A stretch of 16,269 nt of DNA from NCBI GenBank assembly GCA_035353815.1, contig DAOQAG010000074.1:1-16269 (forward strand). The letters run 5' to 3'. The notes under the pieces are model-generated. The model was not told the origin of the DNA. It did not search any database and worked only from the letters and a program-made list of their open reading frames with translations. The DNA comes from JAKPUX01 sp035353815. Its GTDB lineage: Bacteria > Zhuqueibacterota > Zhuqueibacteria > Residuimicrobiales > Residuimicrobiaceae. Below, in pieces: positions 7,497 through 15,176 of this stretch. The number at the start of each line of letters is the position of its first letter. Positions within the stretch are counted from its first letter, which is position 1. The translations under genes were made by a program, and so were the position numbers.

Positions 7497-8030
7497 TTAT
7501 TCGTTGACGACGGGTTTCGGCTTGGGCACGGTCTTGAAGACCTGCATCACCGCCAGGCCGCGCTTGCGCGAGACCGTACCGGCGTCCATGAGGTTTTCCA
7601 GCGCGGCGATGGTGGCCTTGACCACGTTGTGGGGGTTGGCCGAGCCGCGGCTCTTGGTGAGGATATCGGTATAGCCGGCCGACTCGAGGATGGCGCGCAC
7701 GGCGCCACCGGCGATAACCCCGGTGCCGGGGGCGGCGGGTTTCAAAAAGACCCGTCCGGCGCCATACTTGCCCTCGATTTCGTGGGTGATCGTGCCGTTG
7801 ACCACCGGCACCCGGATCAGGCTCTTCTTGGCCGCATCCGCGCCCTTGGTGATCGAATCGGTCACCTCATTGGCCTTGCCCAGGCCGACGCCGACACGGC
7901 CATGGCCGTCGCCGACCACGACGATCGCGTTAAAGCTGAAGCGGCGGCCGCCCTTGACGACCTTGGCCACGCGGTTGACCTGGACCACCCGCTCCGTCAG
8001 TTCAAATTCACCGGGATTTATCTTTTCCAA
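7497..8030 (-). CDS. rpsE: 30S ribosomal protein S5 (TTG start)
   Basis: S5 contributes to decoding accuracy and mRNA entry-channel helicase activity on the 30S subunit. The product is 177 residues. The N-terminal RNA-binding domain carries GGRRFSF at 27-33 and VGDGHGRVGVGLGKANEV; the C-terminal domain carries PGTGVIAGGAVRAILESAG at 101-119. The start appears to be TTG at 8030, with GAGG 8 bases upstream. An ATG at 8044 is in another frame and reads into a stop after eight codons, so it cannot start S5. The N-terminus is variable in this family, so the start is less certain than for rpsM or rpsK. Confidence 0.96.
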   Translation of the reverse strand: MEKINPGEFELTERVVQVNRVAKVVKGGRRFSFNAIVVVGDGHGRVGVGLGKANEVTDSITKGADAAKKSLIRVPVVNGTITHEIEGKYGAGRVFLKPAAPGTGVIAGGAVRAILESAGYTDILTKSRGSANPHNVVKATIAALENLMDAGTVSRKRGLAVMQVFKTVPKPKPVVNE

Positions 8031-8067
8031 CGTCTGTTCCTCATGTTAAAATCCATGTGCCGTGCAC

Positions 8068-8442
8068 CTAGAACTGCAAACCGCCCTCGCGTGCCCCCTC
8101 GGCCAGGGCCTTGACACGGCCGTGGTAGAGATAGCCGCCGCGGTCGAAAACGATGACCTTCACCTCTTTGCTCATGGCGATCTCGGCCAGATGCTTGCCG
8201 ACCAGCTTGGCTTGCGCCTTCTTGTCCTTCGCCTTGGCGACCTCGTCGCGGATCGCCTTGGTCAGGGTGCTGGCGGAAAAGAGCGTGGTCTGGGTCAGAT
8301 CGTTGACGACCTGGGCGTAAATGTGTTTATTGCTGCGGAAGACCACCAGCCGCGGCCGTTCTCCGGTGCCGCGCAGGTTCTTGAGGATGTGGCCGTGCCG
8401 CCGCTCCCGCGCTTCGATTTTCATGTATGCTTTGTCAGCCAT
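8068..8442 (-). CDS. rplR: 50S ribosomal protein L18
   Basis: L18 binds 5S rRNA together with L5 in the central protuberance. The product is 124 residues. RPRLVVFRSNKHIYAQVVND at 29-48 is the 5S-binding core, and FDRGGYLYHGRVKALAEGAR lies near the C-terminus, as in all bacterial L18. The ATG at 8442 has a weak upstream SD; a second in-frame ATG seven codons in has none better, so I keep the longer form. The 86-base gap before it is unusual for this operon. Confidence 0.97.
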   Translation of the reverse strand: MADKAYMKIEARERRHGHILKNLRGTGERPRLVVFRSNKHIYAQVVNDLTQTTLFSASTLTKAIRDEVAKAKDKKAQAKLVGKHLAEIAMSKEVKVIVFDRGGYLYHGRVKALAEGAREGGLQF

Positions 8443-8528
8443 TGTCTAAACTCATCAGGTTATGGTGTGATGACGCTGCCGCGTCCGGGCGCCCCGCTCG
8501 GGATGTCGCCGCTGCGCGGCTTGCCCAG
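8443..8528 (-). promoter_or_regulatory. GC-rich gap between rplF and rplR with serial hairpins
   Basis: In this 86-base gap I see three short inverted repeats: GCCGC-TGC-GCGGC at 8508-8520, CCCG-CT-CGGG at 8493-8502 (weak), and GACGC-TGCC-GCGTC at 8472-8485 (plus-strand reading). There is no T-run, so this is not an intrinsic terminator. It could be an mRNA processing or translational control site for L18, or simply a relic spacer. I recognise no family. Confidence 0.35.
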
Positions 8529-9065
8529 TTACGCCGCGGTCTTGCCGGCCTTCTTGCGCACGACCTCGCCGAGGTAGCGGACGCCTTTGCCCTTGTACGG
8601 CTCGGGCTTGCGCAGGCTGCGGATCTTGGCGGCAATCTGCCCGACCAGCTCCTTGTTGATCCCGCGCACGACCACGATGTTGTTGCCCTCGGTCGCGAAG
8701 GTGATCTCCTGCGGCGGAGCGACAATGATCTGGTGCGAATAGCCCAGGGAGAGGAGCACATGCGTGCCCTTCATCTCGGCGCGAAAGCCGACGCCGACGA
8801 TTTCAAGCTTCTTTTCGAAGCCCTTGGAGACACCCTCAACGGCATTGAAGACCAGCGTGCGGGTCAGGCCGTGCAGGCTGCGCATCCGCTTCTCATCGCT
8901 CGGCCGCTGGATCTCGAGCACGCCGTTCTCCATCTTGACGAGCAGCTCCGGGTGCACCTGCACCTCCAGCTTGCCCTTCGGCCCGGTGGCCGTCACCAGA
9001 TTATTGGCGACCTCGACCTTGACGCCATCCGGTATGGTAATGGGAGCTTTTCCAACTCGTGACAC
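8529..9065 (-). CDS. rplF: 50S ribosomal protein L6 (GTG start)
   Basis: L6 sits near the GTPase-associated centre and the sarcin-ricin loop. The product is 178 residues and consists of two repeated alpha/beta domains. It starts MSRVGKAPITIP and carries the signature PEPYKGKGVRY at 154-164. I chose GTG at 9065 because MSRxGK is the family N-terminus and AGGAG lies 6 bases upstream. An in-frame TTG at 9095 would add ten residues and run back into rpsH. It follows rpsH by 23 bases. Confidence 0.97.
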   Translation of the reverse strand: MSRVGKAPITIPDGVKVEVANNLVTATGPKGKLEVQVHPELLVKMENGVLEIQRPSDEKRMRSLHGLTRTLVFNAVEGVSKGFEKKLEIVGVGFRAEMKGTHVLLSLGYSHQIIVAPPQEITFATEGNNIVVVRGINKELVGQIAAKIRSLRKPEPYKGKGVRYLGEVVRKKAGKTAA

Positions 9066-9088
9066 GATATACTCCTGTTTCTTAGGAT

Positions 9089-9487
9089 TTACCAAATATA
9101 GCAGAGTACTTCGCCGCCGACGCCGCGTTTGCGCGCTTCCTGACCGGTCATCACCCCCTCGGAGGTGGTGACGATCGCGATGCCCAGGTTGTTGAAGACC
9201 CGCGGCACCGCCTTCCTGTTGACATAGCGGCGGAAGCCGGGCTTGCTGATGCGGCGCAGACCGGAAATTACGCTCTTGTTGTCATTGTCGTACTTCAAGT
9301 AGATGCGGATGACGCCCTGCTTGCCGTCACTGATAATGACATGGTTCTTTATGTAGGCTTCTTCCTGCAGGATCTTGGTGATCTCCTGTTTCAGTCTGGA
9401 GGCAGGAATATCTACTTTCGGATGATTGGCCCTGGTCGCATTCCTGATACAGGTTAGGTAGTCTGCGATGGGATCAGTCTTAGACAT
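9089..9487 (-). CDS. rpsH: 30S ribosomal protein S8
   Basis: S8 is a primary 16S rRNA binder in the 30S body and, in E. coli, the repressor of the spc operon. The product is 132 residues. It begins MSKTDPIADYLTCIRNATRA and carries the RNA-binding signature TTSEGVMTGQEARKRGVGGE at 107-126. The ATG at 9487 has GGGAG 7 bases upstream; a TTG at 9505 would lengthen the protein but lies upstream of that SD and is rejected. It follows rpsN by 66 bases. Confidence 0.98.
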   Translation of the reverse strand: MSKTDPIADYLTCIRNATRANHPKVDIPASRLKQEITKILQEEAYIKNHVIISDGKQGVIRIYLKYDNDNKSVISGLRRISKPGFRRYVNRKAVPRVFNNLGIAIVTTSEGVMTGQEARKRGVGGEVLCYIW

Positions 9488-9553
9488 GTATCTTCTCCCT
9501 GACAAGCTAAACGCTGTGATGAAAGTGAGTTACAAAAAAGGGAACCAGGCGCT

Positions 9554-9739
9554 CTACCAGCTTGCTTTCTTGACGCCGGGAATCAGCCCTTCCAGTGCGA
9601 GATCACGGAAACAGAGTCTGCAGATGCCGAATTTGCGGTAATAGGCTCTGGGCCGGCCGCAGCGAGAACACCGGTTGTACGCGCGCACCGCGAACTTGGG
9701 CGTCCTCTTGGACTTGACAACTAACGCTTTTCTAGCCAA
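9554..9739 (-). CDS. rpsN: 30S ribosomal protein S14, type Z (TTG start)
   Basis: S14 is a late-assembling protein of the 30S head. The product is 61 residues, the short zinc-binding form, with Cys24, Cys27, Cys40 and Cys43 (CSRC and CRLC). The long zinc-free form of E. coli is about 100 residues. The start is TTG at 9739, giving MARKAL, which fits the family's MA(K/R)K start, with GAGG 7 bases upstream. It stands between rplE and rpsH, the usual place. Confidence 0.97.
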   Translation of the reverse strand: MARKALVVKSKRTPKFAVRAYNRCSRCGRPRAYYRKFGICRLCFRDLALEGLIPGVKKASW

Positions 9740-9762
9740 TGCCGTTCCTCTTCTTTTATATA

Positions 9763-10323
9763 TTACGAGCGACGGATGAACGGCATCCCGAACGCCGTCA
9801 GCAGTTCGAGGGCCTCTTCATCGGTTTTTGCCGTGGTTACGATGGTGATGTTCATGCCGCGCGTCTTTTCCACCTTGTCGTAATCGATCTCCGGGAAGAC
9901 GATCTGTTCCTTGATCGCCATATTGTAATTGCCGCGGCCGTCGAATTTGACGGTCAGGCCGCGAAAGTCGCGCACCCGGGGGATCGCGATGGAGATGAGA
10001 CGGTCGAGAAACTCGTACATTTGCCAGCGGCGCAGGGTGACCGAGCAGCCGATCGGCATGCCCGCGCGCAACTTGAAATTGGAGATCGACTTGCGGGCGC
10101 GGCGAATGACCGGCTTTTGCCCGGCGATCTTGGTCATCTCTTCCACAGCATTGTCGACGTTCTTGGCGTTCTCGGTCGCATCGCCGACGCCCATGTTGAG
10201 GACGATCTTTTCGATGCGCGGCACCTGCATGACGTTCTTGTAGTTGAAGCGCTTCTGCAGCTGCGGCCGGACCTCATTGGCATAGATGTCGATCAACCGC
10301 GGTTTATATTTTTCTTCAGCCAT
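9763..10323 (-). CDS. rplE: 50S ribosomal protein L5
   Basis: L5 binds 5S rRNA in the central protuberance and contacts the P-site tRNA and S13. The product is 186 residues. Family features are RIEKIVLNMGVGDA at 36-49, a KLRAGMPIGCSVTLR stretch at 84-98, and the signature IPRVRDFRG at 114-122. GMNITIVTTAKTDEEALELL near the end is also typical. The ATG at 10323 has a weak SD. It lies 29 bases after rplX and 23 before rpsN. Confidence 0.98.
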   Translation of the reverse strand: MAEEKYKPRLIDIYANEVRPQLQKRFNYKNVMQVPRIEKIVLNMGVGDATENAKNVDNAVEEMTKIAGQKPVIRRARKSISNFKLRAGMPIGCSVTLRRWQMYEFLDRLISIAIPRVRDFRGLTVKFDGRGNYNMAIKEQIVFPEIDYDKVEKTRGMNITIVTTAKTDEEALELLTAFGMPFIRRS

Positions 10324-10352
10324 GTTGATTTGCCCGATTTAATAGGTTATCG

Positions 10353-10688
10353 CTAACTCTGGGTTACCAGCATCTCATTACAATTCTTGCACACGCGCAC
10401 GTTGCCCTTGCGGCTCTTGGCTTCATCGAAGACCTGCTTGGAGCCCATCCGCGCCGGGGTGTTGCATTTCGGGCAGATGACCATGACGTTGGAGACATGG
10501 ATGGGGGCCTCTTTCTCGACGATGCCGCCCTGGGGATTCTGCTGGCTCTGGCGCGTCGCCTTTTTAATAAAGCGCACGCCCTCGATGATCACCTGGGACT
10601 TTTCCGGGAAAACCTTGAGGACCTTGCCCTTTTTCCCTTTGTAGTTCCCGGCTATGACCAGGACCTGATCGTTTTTTCTCACACGCAT
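10353..10688 (-). CDS. rplX: 50S ribosomal protein L24 (zinc-finger form)
   Basis: L24 is an assembly initiator that binds the 5' part of 23S rRNA and lies near the tunnel exit. The product is 111 residues. The KOW motif lies in about residues 3-30 (KNDQVLVIAGNYKGKKGKVL). The C-terminal part carries CPKC (72-75) and CKNC (100-103), the zinc-binding form seen in many bacteria but missing in E. coli. The ATG at 10688 has an AAGG site about 9 bases upstream. Confidence 0.97.
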   Translation of the reverse strand: MRVRKNDQVLVIAGNYKGKKGKVLKVFPEKSQVIIEGVRFIKKATRQSQQNPQGGIVEKEAPIHVSNVMVICPKCNTPARMGSKQVFDEAKSRKGNVRVCKNCNEMLVTQS

Positions 10689-10711
10689 TGTCTATGGCCT
10701 TTATCAATATT

Positions 10712-11080
10712 CTACAGCACTTCAGGAGCTAAAGAGACGATTTTCATGAACTGTTTTTCGCGCAGCTCGCGCGCCACCGGGCCAAAGATACGCGTGCCCT
10801 TGGGTTCCATCGCATCGTTGATCAGCACTGCCGCGTTTTCATCAAAGCGGATGTACGATCCATCCGGACGGCGCTTCTCCTTCTTGGTGCGCACGATCAC
10901 GGCCTTGCTCTTGTCCCCCTTCTTGATGCTGCTGTTGGGGATGGCTTGCTTGACAGTGACGATGATGATATCGCCCACCGTAGCAACCCGCCGTTTCGAG
11001 CCGCCGAGCACCCGGATACACATCACCTTCTTGGCGCCGGTGTTGTCCGCGACATTAAGCCGGGTATATTCCTGAACCAT
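10712..11080 (-). CDS. rplN: 50S ribosomal protein L14
   Basis: L14 is a beta-barrel protein on the subunit interface that contacts h14 of 16S rRNA and the silencing factor RsfS. The product is 122 residues, exactly the common length. It starts MVQEYTRLNVADNTGAKKVM, shows SYIRFDENAAVLIN at 75-88 and GTRIFGPVARELRE at 95-108. The ATG at 11080 has AAGG about 9 bases upstream. It opens the spc block, 33 bases after rpsQ with no terminator between the blocks. Confidence 0.99.
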   Translation of the reverse strand: MVQEYTRLNVADNTGAKKVMCIRVLGGSKRRVATVGDIIIVTVKQAIPNSSIKKGDKSKAVIVRTKKEKRRPDGSYIRFDENAAVLINDAMEPKGTRIFGPVARELREKQFMKIVSLAPEVL

Positions 11081-11113
11081 GACTCAAACCTTTCGCTTCG
11101 GATTCGCACATCG

Positions 11114-11368
11114 TTACTTGGCACGCTCAATGACATCGATCAACCGCCAGCGCTTGCGGGCGCTCAACGGGCGGGTCTCCATGATCTTGATCACATCCCC
11201 GACATGGCTGGTATTGTTCTCGTCATGCGCCATGAACTTGGAGGTCTTTTTGACATACTTTTTATACAGGGGATGCTTGATGAAGCGCTGGACCGTCACC
11301 ACGCGGCTCTTGTCCATCTTGTCGCTGGCGACAATCCCGATCTTGACTTTTCTCTGTTTTCTTTCCAC
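11114..11368 (-). CDS. rpsQ: 30S ribosomal protein S17 (GTG start)
   Basis: S17 is a primary 16S rRNA binder with an OB fold in the 30S body. The product is 84 residues. It shows VASDKMDKSRVVTVQRFIKH near the start and HDENN followed by VGDVIKIMETRPLSARKRW. I chose GTG at 11368 (MERKQRKVK) because GGAG lies 6 bases upstream. An in-frame TTG at 11380 overlaps that SD and adds four residues that the family lacks. Confidence 0.96.
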   Translation of the reverse strand: MERKQRKVKIGIVASDKMDKSRVVTVQRFIKHPLYKKYVKKTSKFMAHDENNTSHVGDVIKIMETRPLSARKRWRLIDVIERAK

Positions 11369-11397
11369 AACACTCTCCAATGGCAGTAATCTACAAC

Positions 11398-11601
11398 CTA
11401 GGCTTGGGCCGCGCCGCTCATCTCATTGATGATCGTCCGCATCCGGGCGATATTGCGCCGCACCGCGCGGATGCGCAGGGGATTGTCAAGCTGACGCGTC
11501 GAGTGCTGGATGCGCAGGTTCTCCATCTCCACCAGTGCGTCTTCCAGCTGGATCTGGATCTCTTTGAGCGACAGTTTACGCAGTTCTTCGTTCTTGTTCA
11601 T
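11398..11601 (-). CDS. rpmC: 50S ribosomal protein L29
   Basis: L29 is a small helical protein at the tunnel exit, where it helps dock trigger factor and SRP. The product is 67 residues of two long helices, with LRIQHSTRQLDNPLRIRAVR and RRNIARMRTII as family features. The ATG at 11601 follows the rplP stop by only two bases, and its SD (GGAGAG) lies inside the end of rplP, which suggests translational coupling. Confidence 0.97.
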   Translation of the reverse strand: MNKNEELRKLSLKEIQIQLEDALVEMENLRIQHSTRQLDNPLRIRAVRRNIARMRTIINEMSGAAQA

Positions 11602-11603
11602 TT

Positions 11604-12023
11604 CTACTCTCCAATTTCCGCGCCGGAGACGAACTTGGACTTGACCGGCAGCTTGTGCGCTGCCAGGCGCAGGGCCTCGCGCGCCGTGGTCTCGTCGACG
11701 CCGGCGATCTCGAACATGATGCGGCCGGGTTTGACCACAGCCACCCAGTATTCCGGGGCGCCCTTGCCCTTACCCATACGGGTCTCGGCGGGCTTTTTGG
11801 TGCACGGCTTGTCCGGGAAGATCCGGATCCAGATCTTGCCGCCGCGCTTGATGTAGCGCGTCATCGCGATACGGGCGGCTTCAATCTGCCGGGCGGTGAT
11901 CCAGTGCGGCTCGACGGCCTTGAGACCATATTCGCCGAAAGCCAGCAGCGAACCGCGCACCGCCAGGCCGCGCATCCGGCCGCGCTGGTGCTTGCGAAAT
12001 TTTATGCGCTTGGGCATTAACAT
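11604..12023 (-). CDS. rplP: 50S ribosomal protein L16
   Basis: L16 is a late assembly protein that helps form the A-site tRNA elbow contact. The product is 139 residues and starts MLMPKRIKFRKHQRGRMRG, the standard N-terminus. RMGKGKGAPEYWVAVVKPGR includes the arginine that is hydroxylated in E. coli; whether it is modified here is unknown. The ATG at 12023 has GGAG about 10 bases upstream. It is 39 bases after rpsC. Confidence 0.98.
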   Translation of the reverse strand: MLMPKRIKFRKHQRGRMRGLAVRGSLLAFGEYGLKAVEPHWITARQIEAARIAMTRYIKRGGKIWIRIFPDKPCTKKPAETRMGKGKGAPEYWVAVVKPGRIMFEIAGVDETTAREALRLAAHKLPVKSKFVSGAEIGE

Positions 12024-12062
12024 GACAGAAGTACTCCACTAATATAGGATCGAGTCCGATGA

Positions 12063-12695
12063 TTATTGTTCGCCGATGACTTCGCCGCGGCAGATCCAGA
12101 CCTTGACGCCGATGGCGCCATAGGAGGTCCGGGAGGTCGCCCGGGCAAAATCAATATCCGCACGCAGGGTGTGCAGCGGAATACGGCCCTCCTTGTACTG
12201 CTCGACACGCGCCATCTCCGCGCCGCCCAACCGGCCGGAACAACAGATGCGGATCCCTTCGGCGCCCATGCGCATGGTCGACTGAATGGCCTTCTTCATC
12301 GCACGGCGGAACGAAACCTTGCCCTCGAGCTGGCTGGCGATCGCCTCGGCCACGAGATAGGCGTCCAGTTCCGGGCGCTTGATCTCGCTGATGTTCAACT
12401 GCACATCCTTGCCGGTCACCCGCTGCAGCTCCTCGCGCAGCTTGTCCACCTCGGCCCCCTTGCGCCCGATGACGATACCCGGACGGGCAGTGTGGATGGT
12501 CAGGGTGATCTGCTTCGGCGTCCGGCTGATCTCGATCTTGGAGATGCTGGCCTTCTGCAGACGGTTGCGCACATAACGGCGCAGCATGATATCTTCGCTC
12601 AGCTTTTTGGCGAAGTCGCGCTCATCGAACCAGTTGGAATCCCAGGTCCGGATGACGCCCAGCCGAAATCCCTTAGGATTGGTCTTTTGTCCCAA
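12063..12695 (-). CDS. rpsC: 30S ribosomal protein S3 (TTG start)
   Basis: S3 lies at the mRNA entry channel of the 30S head and takes part in unwinding structured mRNA. The product is 210 residues. The N-terminal KH type II domain carries the loop GRKG at 77-80 (GIVIGRKGAEVDKL), and the C-terminal domain carries RMGAEGIRICCSGRLGGAEM. The start is TTG at 12695, giving MGQKTNPKGFRLGV, the conserved N-terminus, with AGGAG 6 bases upstream. There is no nearby in-frame ATG. Confidence 0.98.
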   Translation of the reverse strand: MGQKTNPKGFRLGVIRTWDSNWFDERDFAKKLSEDIMLRRYVRNRLQKASISKIEISRTPKQITLTIHTARPGIVIGRKGAEVDKLREELQRVTGKDVQLNISEIKRPELDAYLVAEAIASQLEGKVSFRRAMKKAIQSTMRMGAEGIRICCSGRLGGAEMARVEQYKEGRIPLHTLRADIDFARATSRTSYGAIGVKVWICRGEVIGEQ

Positions 12696-12716
12696 AATAA
12701 TCTCCTGTAAGAAAAT

Positions 12717-13067
12717 CTAGTTGACTGCCTTGTCTGCAACCACCACAGAAATATGACAAGTGCGCCTGCGGATCCGCGTGGCCCGCCCCATCGATGCCGC
12801 GCGAAAACGCTTCAGCATAAAGCCTTCATCGATGCGGAGCTCTTTGATGTAGAGATCCTCAGGCGACAACTTGTTGCCCTCTTCCTTGTTGAGCATATTG
12901 GCAACCGCCGAACGAATGGCCTTCTCCAGAGGCTCAGAGGCCGCAGTTTCGCTGAAATGGAGGATATTCAGCGCATACTGAACCTGCTTGCCGCGCACCA
13001 GTTTGGCCACGCGCCGCACCTTCAGAGGAGAGTTGTGGACCCACTTTGCTATCGCCTTTGCTTCCAT
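12717..13067 (-). CDS. rplV: 50S ribosomal protein L22
   Basis: L22 lines the peptide exit tunnel, and its long beta-hairpin is a site of macrolide-resistance mutations. The product is 116 residues. The hairpin covers about 82-101, with RFRAASMGRATRIRRR. The N-terminal part shows NSPLKVRRVAKLVRGK. I chose ATG at 13067 because GGAG lies 9 bases upstream; an in-frame TTG at 13082 overlaps that SD and adds five residues. Confidence 0.97.
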   Translation of the reverse strand: MEAKAIAKWVHNSPLKVRRVAKLVRGKQVQYALNILHFSETAASEPLEKAIRSAVANMLNKEEGNKLSPEDLYIKELRIDEGFMLKRFRAASMGRATRIRRRTCHISVVVADKAVN

Positions 13068-13091
13068 GTAAAAATTCTCCAAAACTATCGC

Positions 13092-13376
13092 TTAGGATTT
13101 GGCTGCTTTTTCCGACTTTTTCTCGGTGTGGCCGCGGAAGGTACGGGTCAGGGCGAACTCACCCAGCTTGTGACCAACCATGTTCTCGGAAATAAAAACA
13201 GGGACGAATTTATTGCCGTTGTGCACAGCCAAAGTGTGACCGATGAACTCGGGCGGAATCGTGCTGCGCCGTGCCCAGGTCTTGATCACCTTCTTCTGAT
13301 TGATCCGGTTGAGCTCATCGATCTTGCCCATCAGGTTGGCGTCGATGTATGGCCCTTTTTTAATCGATCTTGCCAT
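13092..13376 (-). CDS. rpsS: 30S ribosomal protein S19
   Basis: S19 forms a complex with S13 in the 30S head and contacts A-site tRNA. The product is 94 residues. MARSIKKGPYID at the start, KTWARRSTI at 32-40 and GHKLGEFALTRTFRGH at 68-83 are family signatures. The ATG at 13376 follows rplB by 11 bases and has a GGAAG-type SD. The Lys/Glu-rich C-terminus is disordered, as is usual. Confidence 0.98.
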   Translation of the reverse strand: MARSIKKGPYIDANLMGKIDELNRINQKKVIKTWARRSTIPPEFIGHTLAVHNGNKFVPVFISENMVGHKLGEFALTRTFRGHTEKKSEKAAKS

Positions 13377-13387
13377 GTTTTCTTCCG

Positions 13388-14209
13388 TTATTTTCTGCGT
13401 TTCACAATGAGACGATCGGAGGATTGTTTCTTCCGAGTTTTATATCCCTTGGTGGGCTTGCCCCACGGCGTGGTCGGATGACGACCGCCTGAGCTCTTGC
13501 CCTCGCCGCCACCCATGGGGTGATCGACCGGGTTCTGGGCCACGCCGCGCACATGCGGCCTTTTGCCCATCCAGCGGCTGCGTCCCGCCTTGCCGATGGT
13601 CACATTCTCGTGATCGGTATTGCCGACCTGGCCGATGGTGGCGCGGCATTCGAGACGCACCATGCGCACCTCGCCGGAGGGGAGGCGCAGCTGGCAGTAC
13701 TCTTTTTCCTTGGCCATCAGCTGGGCATAGGAACCCGCGGTGCGCGCCATCTGTCCGCCTTTGCCCTTTTTCATCTCCACATTGTGCACCAGGGTGCCCA
13801 TCGGGATCTTATCCAGGGGCATGGCGTTGCCGACGCGGATTTCAGGGGCCTCACCGGAGAGCAGCTTGTCGCCAACCTGCAGTCCGAGCGGAGCGAGGAT
13901 GTAACGCTTTTCGCCGTCCGCATAGTTCAGCAGGGCGATATTGGCGGTCCGGTTGGGATCATATTGGATCGAGGCCACCACGGCCGGAATTTCCAGCTTG
14001 TCACGTTTGAAATCGATGATCCGGTAATAGCGCTTATGGCCGCCGCCGCGATGGCGAGAGGTGACCCGGCCCCGGTTGTTCCGGCCGCCCGATTTGCTGA
14101 GAGGCTTGAGCAGGGAACGTTCCGGGCTCGTCTCCGTGATCTCTTCAAACGTATTCACACTCTTGAAGCGCTGACCCGGTGTGATTGGCTTGAATGTTTT
14201 AATGGGCAT
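13388..14209 (-). CDS. rplB: 50S ribosomal protein L2
   Basis: L2 is one of the most conserved large-subunit proteins and is needed for subunit joining and for the peptidyl-transferase region. The product is 273 residues, the common length. GGRNNRGRVTSRHRGGGHKR at 41-60 and NPVDHPMGGGEGKSSGGRHP at 226-245 are signatures. His230 matches the functionally important His229 of E. coli. The basic tail binds 23S rRNA. The ATG at 14209 has GGAG 8 bases upstream. Confidence 0.99.
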   Translation of the reverse strand: MPIKTFKPITPGQRFKSVNTFEEITETSPERSLLKPLSKSGGRNNRGRVTSRHRGGGHKRYYRIIDFKRDKLEIPAVVASIQYDPNRTANIALLNYADGEKRYILAPLGLQVGDKLLSGEAPEIRVGNAMPLDKIPMGTLVHNVEMKKGKGGQMARTAGSYAQLMAKEKEYCQLRLPSGEVRMVRLECRATIGQVGNTDHENVTIGKAGRSRWMGKRPHVRGVAQNPVDHPMGGGEGKSSGGRHPTTPWGKPTKGYKTRKKQSSDRLIVKRRK

Positions 14210-14231
14210 GTAACTATCTCCAGGTGTTCAG

Positions 14232-14543
14232 CTATTTGGTTTTCGAACCTTCAAAGAAATCAATCTTGTCGCCGCTGCGCAGTGTGACAATGGCCTTTTT
14301 CCAGTCGGAGCGCTTGCCCGAGGTCAGACCCCGGCGCGTGTTCATCCGCTTGGCCTTGCCCTTGACGACCACGGTCGAGACGTCATCGACGGTCACTTCG
14401 AACTTTTTTTCCACCGCCTTCTTGATCTCGATCTTGTTGGCCGCGCGATCCACGACAAAGGCATACTTGCCGGCAGTCTCCTGCATCTTGAGCATTTTTT
14501 CGGTCAGGATGGGCTTGACCAAAATGAGGCGTTCGCTTTTCAT
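14232..14543 (-). CDS. rplW: 50S ribosomal protein L23
   Basis: L23 sits at the tunnel exit and is the main docking site for trigger factor and SRP. The product is 103 residues. KPILTEK at 10-16, the NKIEIKKAVEKKFEV helix and the RMNTRRG loop are typical. The ATG at 14543 overlaps the rplD stop in an ATGA, so translation is probably coupled to rplD. Confidence 0.98.
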   Translation of the reverse strand: MKSERLILVKPILTEKMLKMQETAGKYAFVVDRAANKIEIKKAVEKKFEVTVDDVSTVVVKGKAKRMNTRRGLTSGKRSDWKKAIVTLRSGDKIDFFEGSKTK

Positions 14544-15169
14544 GATTGTAATGAACCTTCCAGCTTTTTAATGGCACTTTCCATGATCAACAGGGCCTTG
14601 CAGTCGAGCAGCTCGGTGGTCGAGGCATCGGTGGCCACCTGCACCTTGAGATTGGCGATGTTGCGGCTGGCGCGCAGGACGCTGGCATCATATTCCGGCA
14701 GCAGAATCAGGGTCTTGGCCTCAGCCAGATTGAAGGCCTTGAGCACCTGGGCCATCTCCCTGGTCTTGACCGCTTCGAGGGTGAAATCCTCCAGCACCTT
14801 GACCGCCTCATCCTTGACCCGGGCCGAAAGCGCCGAGATGCGCGCCAGACGCTTCACCTTGCGCGGCAGCTTTAGTTCATAGGCCACCGGCTGCGGGCCG
14901 TGGGCGGTGCCGCCGCCGCGCCAGATCGGAGAACGACTCGAACCCGAGCGGGCCGTGCCGCGTCCCTTTTGCTTCCAGGGCTTTTTGCCGCCACCCGAAA
15001 CCAGTCCGCGGGTCTTGGTGGCCACGGTGCCCTGGCGCTGATTGGTCGCTTGGGTCTTGACCGCCAGATAGATGACGTGCGTATTGGGCTCGATGCCGAA
15101 AACGCTGTCGGCGAGCTCTACTTCACGTCCGCTCAATGCACCGTCTTTCTTGTAAACTTCAAGTTTCAT
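14540..15169 (-). CDS. rplD: 50S ribosomal protein L4
   Basis: L4 lines the exit tunnel through an extended loop and, in E. coli, also represses the S10 operon. The product is 209 residues. The tunnel loop includes KPWKQKGRGTARSG at 63-76 and SPIWRGGGTAHGP at 80-92. The globular domain follows. The ATG at 15169 is 7 bases after the rplC stop and has no strong SD, which suggests coupling. No S10-type attenuation leader is visible in the spacer before rpsJ, so L4 feedback of the E. coli kind is not supported here. Confidence 0.98.
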   Translation of the reverse strand: MKLEVYKKDGALSGREVELADSVFGIEPNTHVIYLAVKTQATNQRQGTVATKTRGLVSGGGKKPWKQKGRGTARSGSSRSPIWRGGGTAHGPQPVAYELKLPRKVKRLARISALSARVKDEAVKVLEDFTLEAVKTREMAQVLKAFNLAEAKTLILLPEYDASVLRASRNIANLKVQVATDASTTELLDCKALLIMESAIKKLEGSLQS

Positions 15170-15176
15170 AGGTCGA

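Noticed and set aside
8023..8046. Small open frame (ATG at 8044, eight codons) before rpsE as a leader peptide
   Set aside because: The ATG simply precedes the rpsE SD (GAGG is within it), and the peptide MRNRRWKR ends inside rpsE. There is no attenuation structure to support a regulatory role.
9066..9095. TTG start for rplF at 9095
   Set aside because: It would overlap rpsH and add ten residues before MSRVGK. GTG at 9065 has AGGAG at proper spacing.
9488..9553. T6 run on the minus strand after rpsN as a terminator
   Set aside because: The T-run has no stable stem directly upstream, and rpsH continues the operon.
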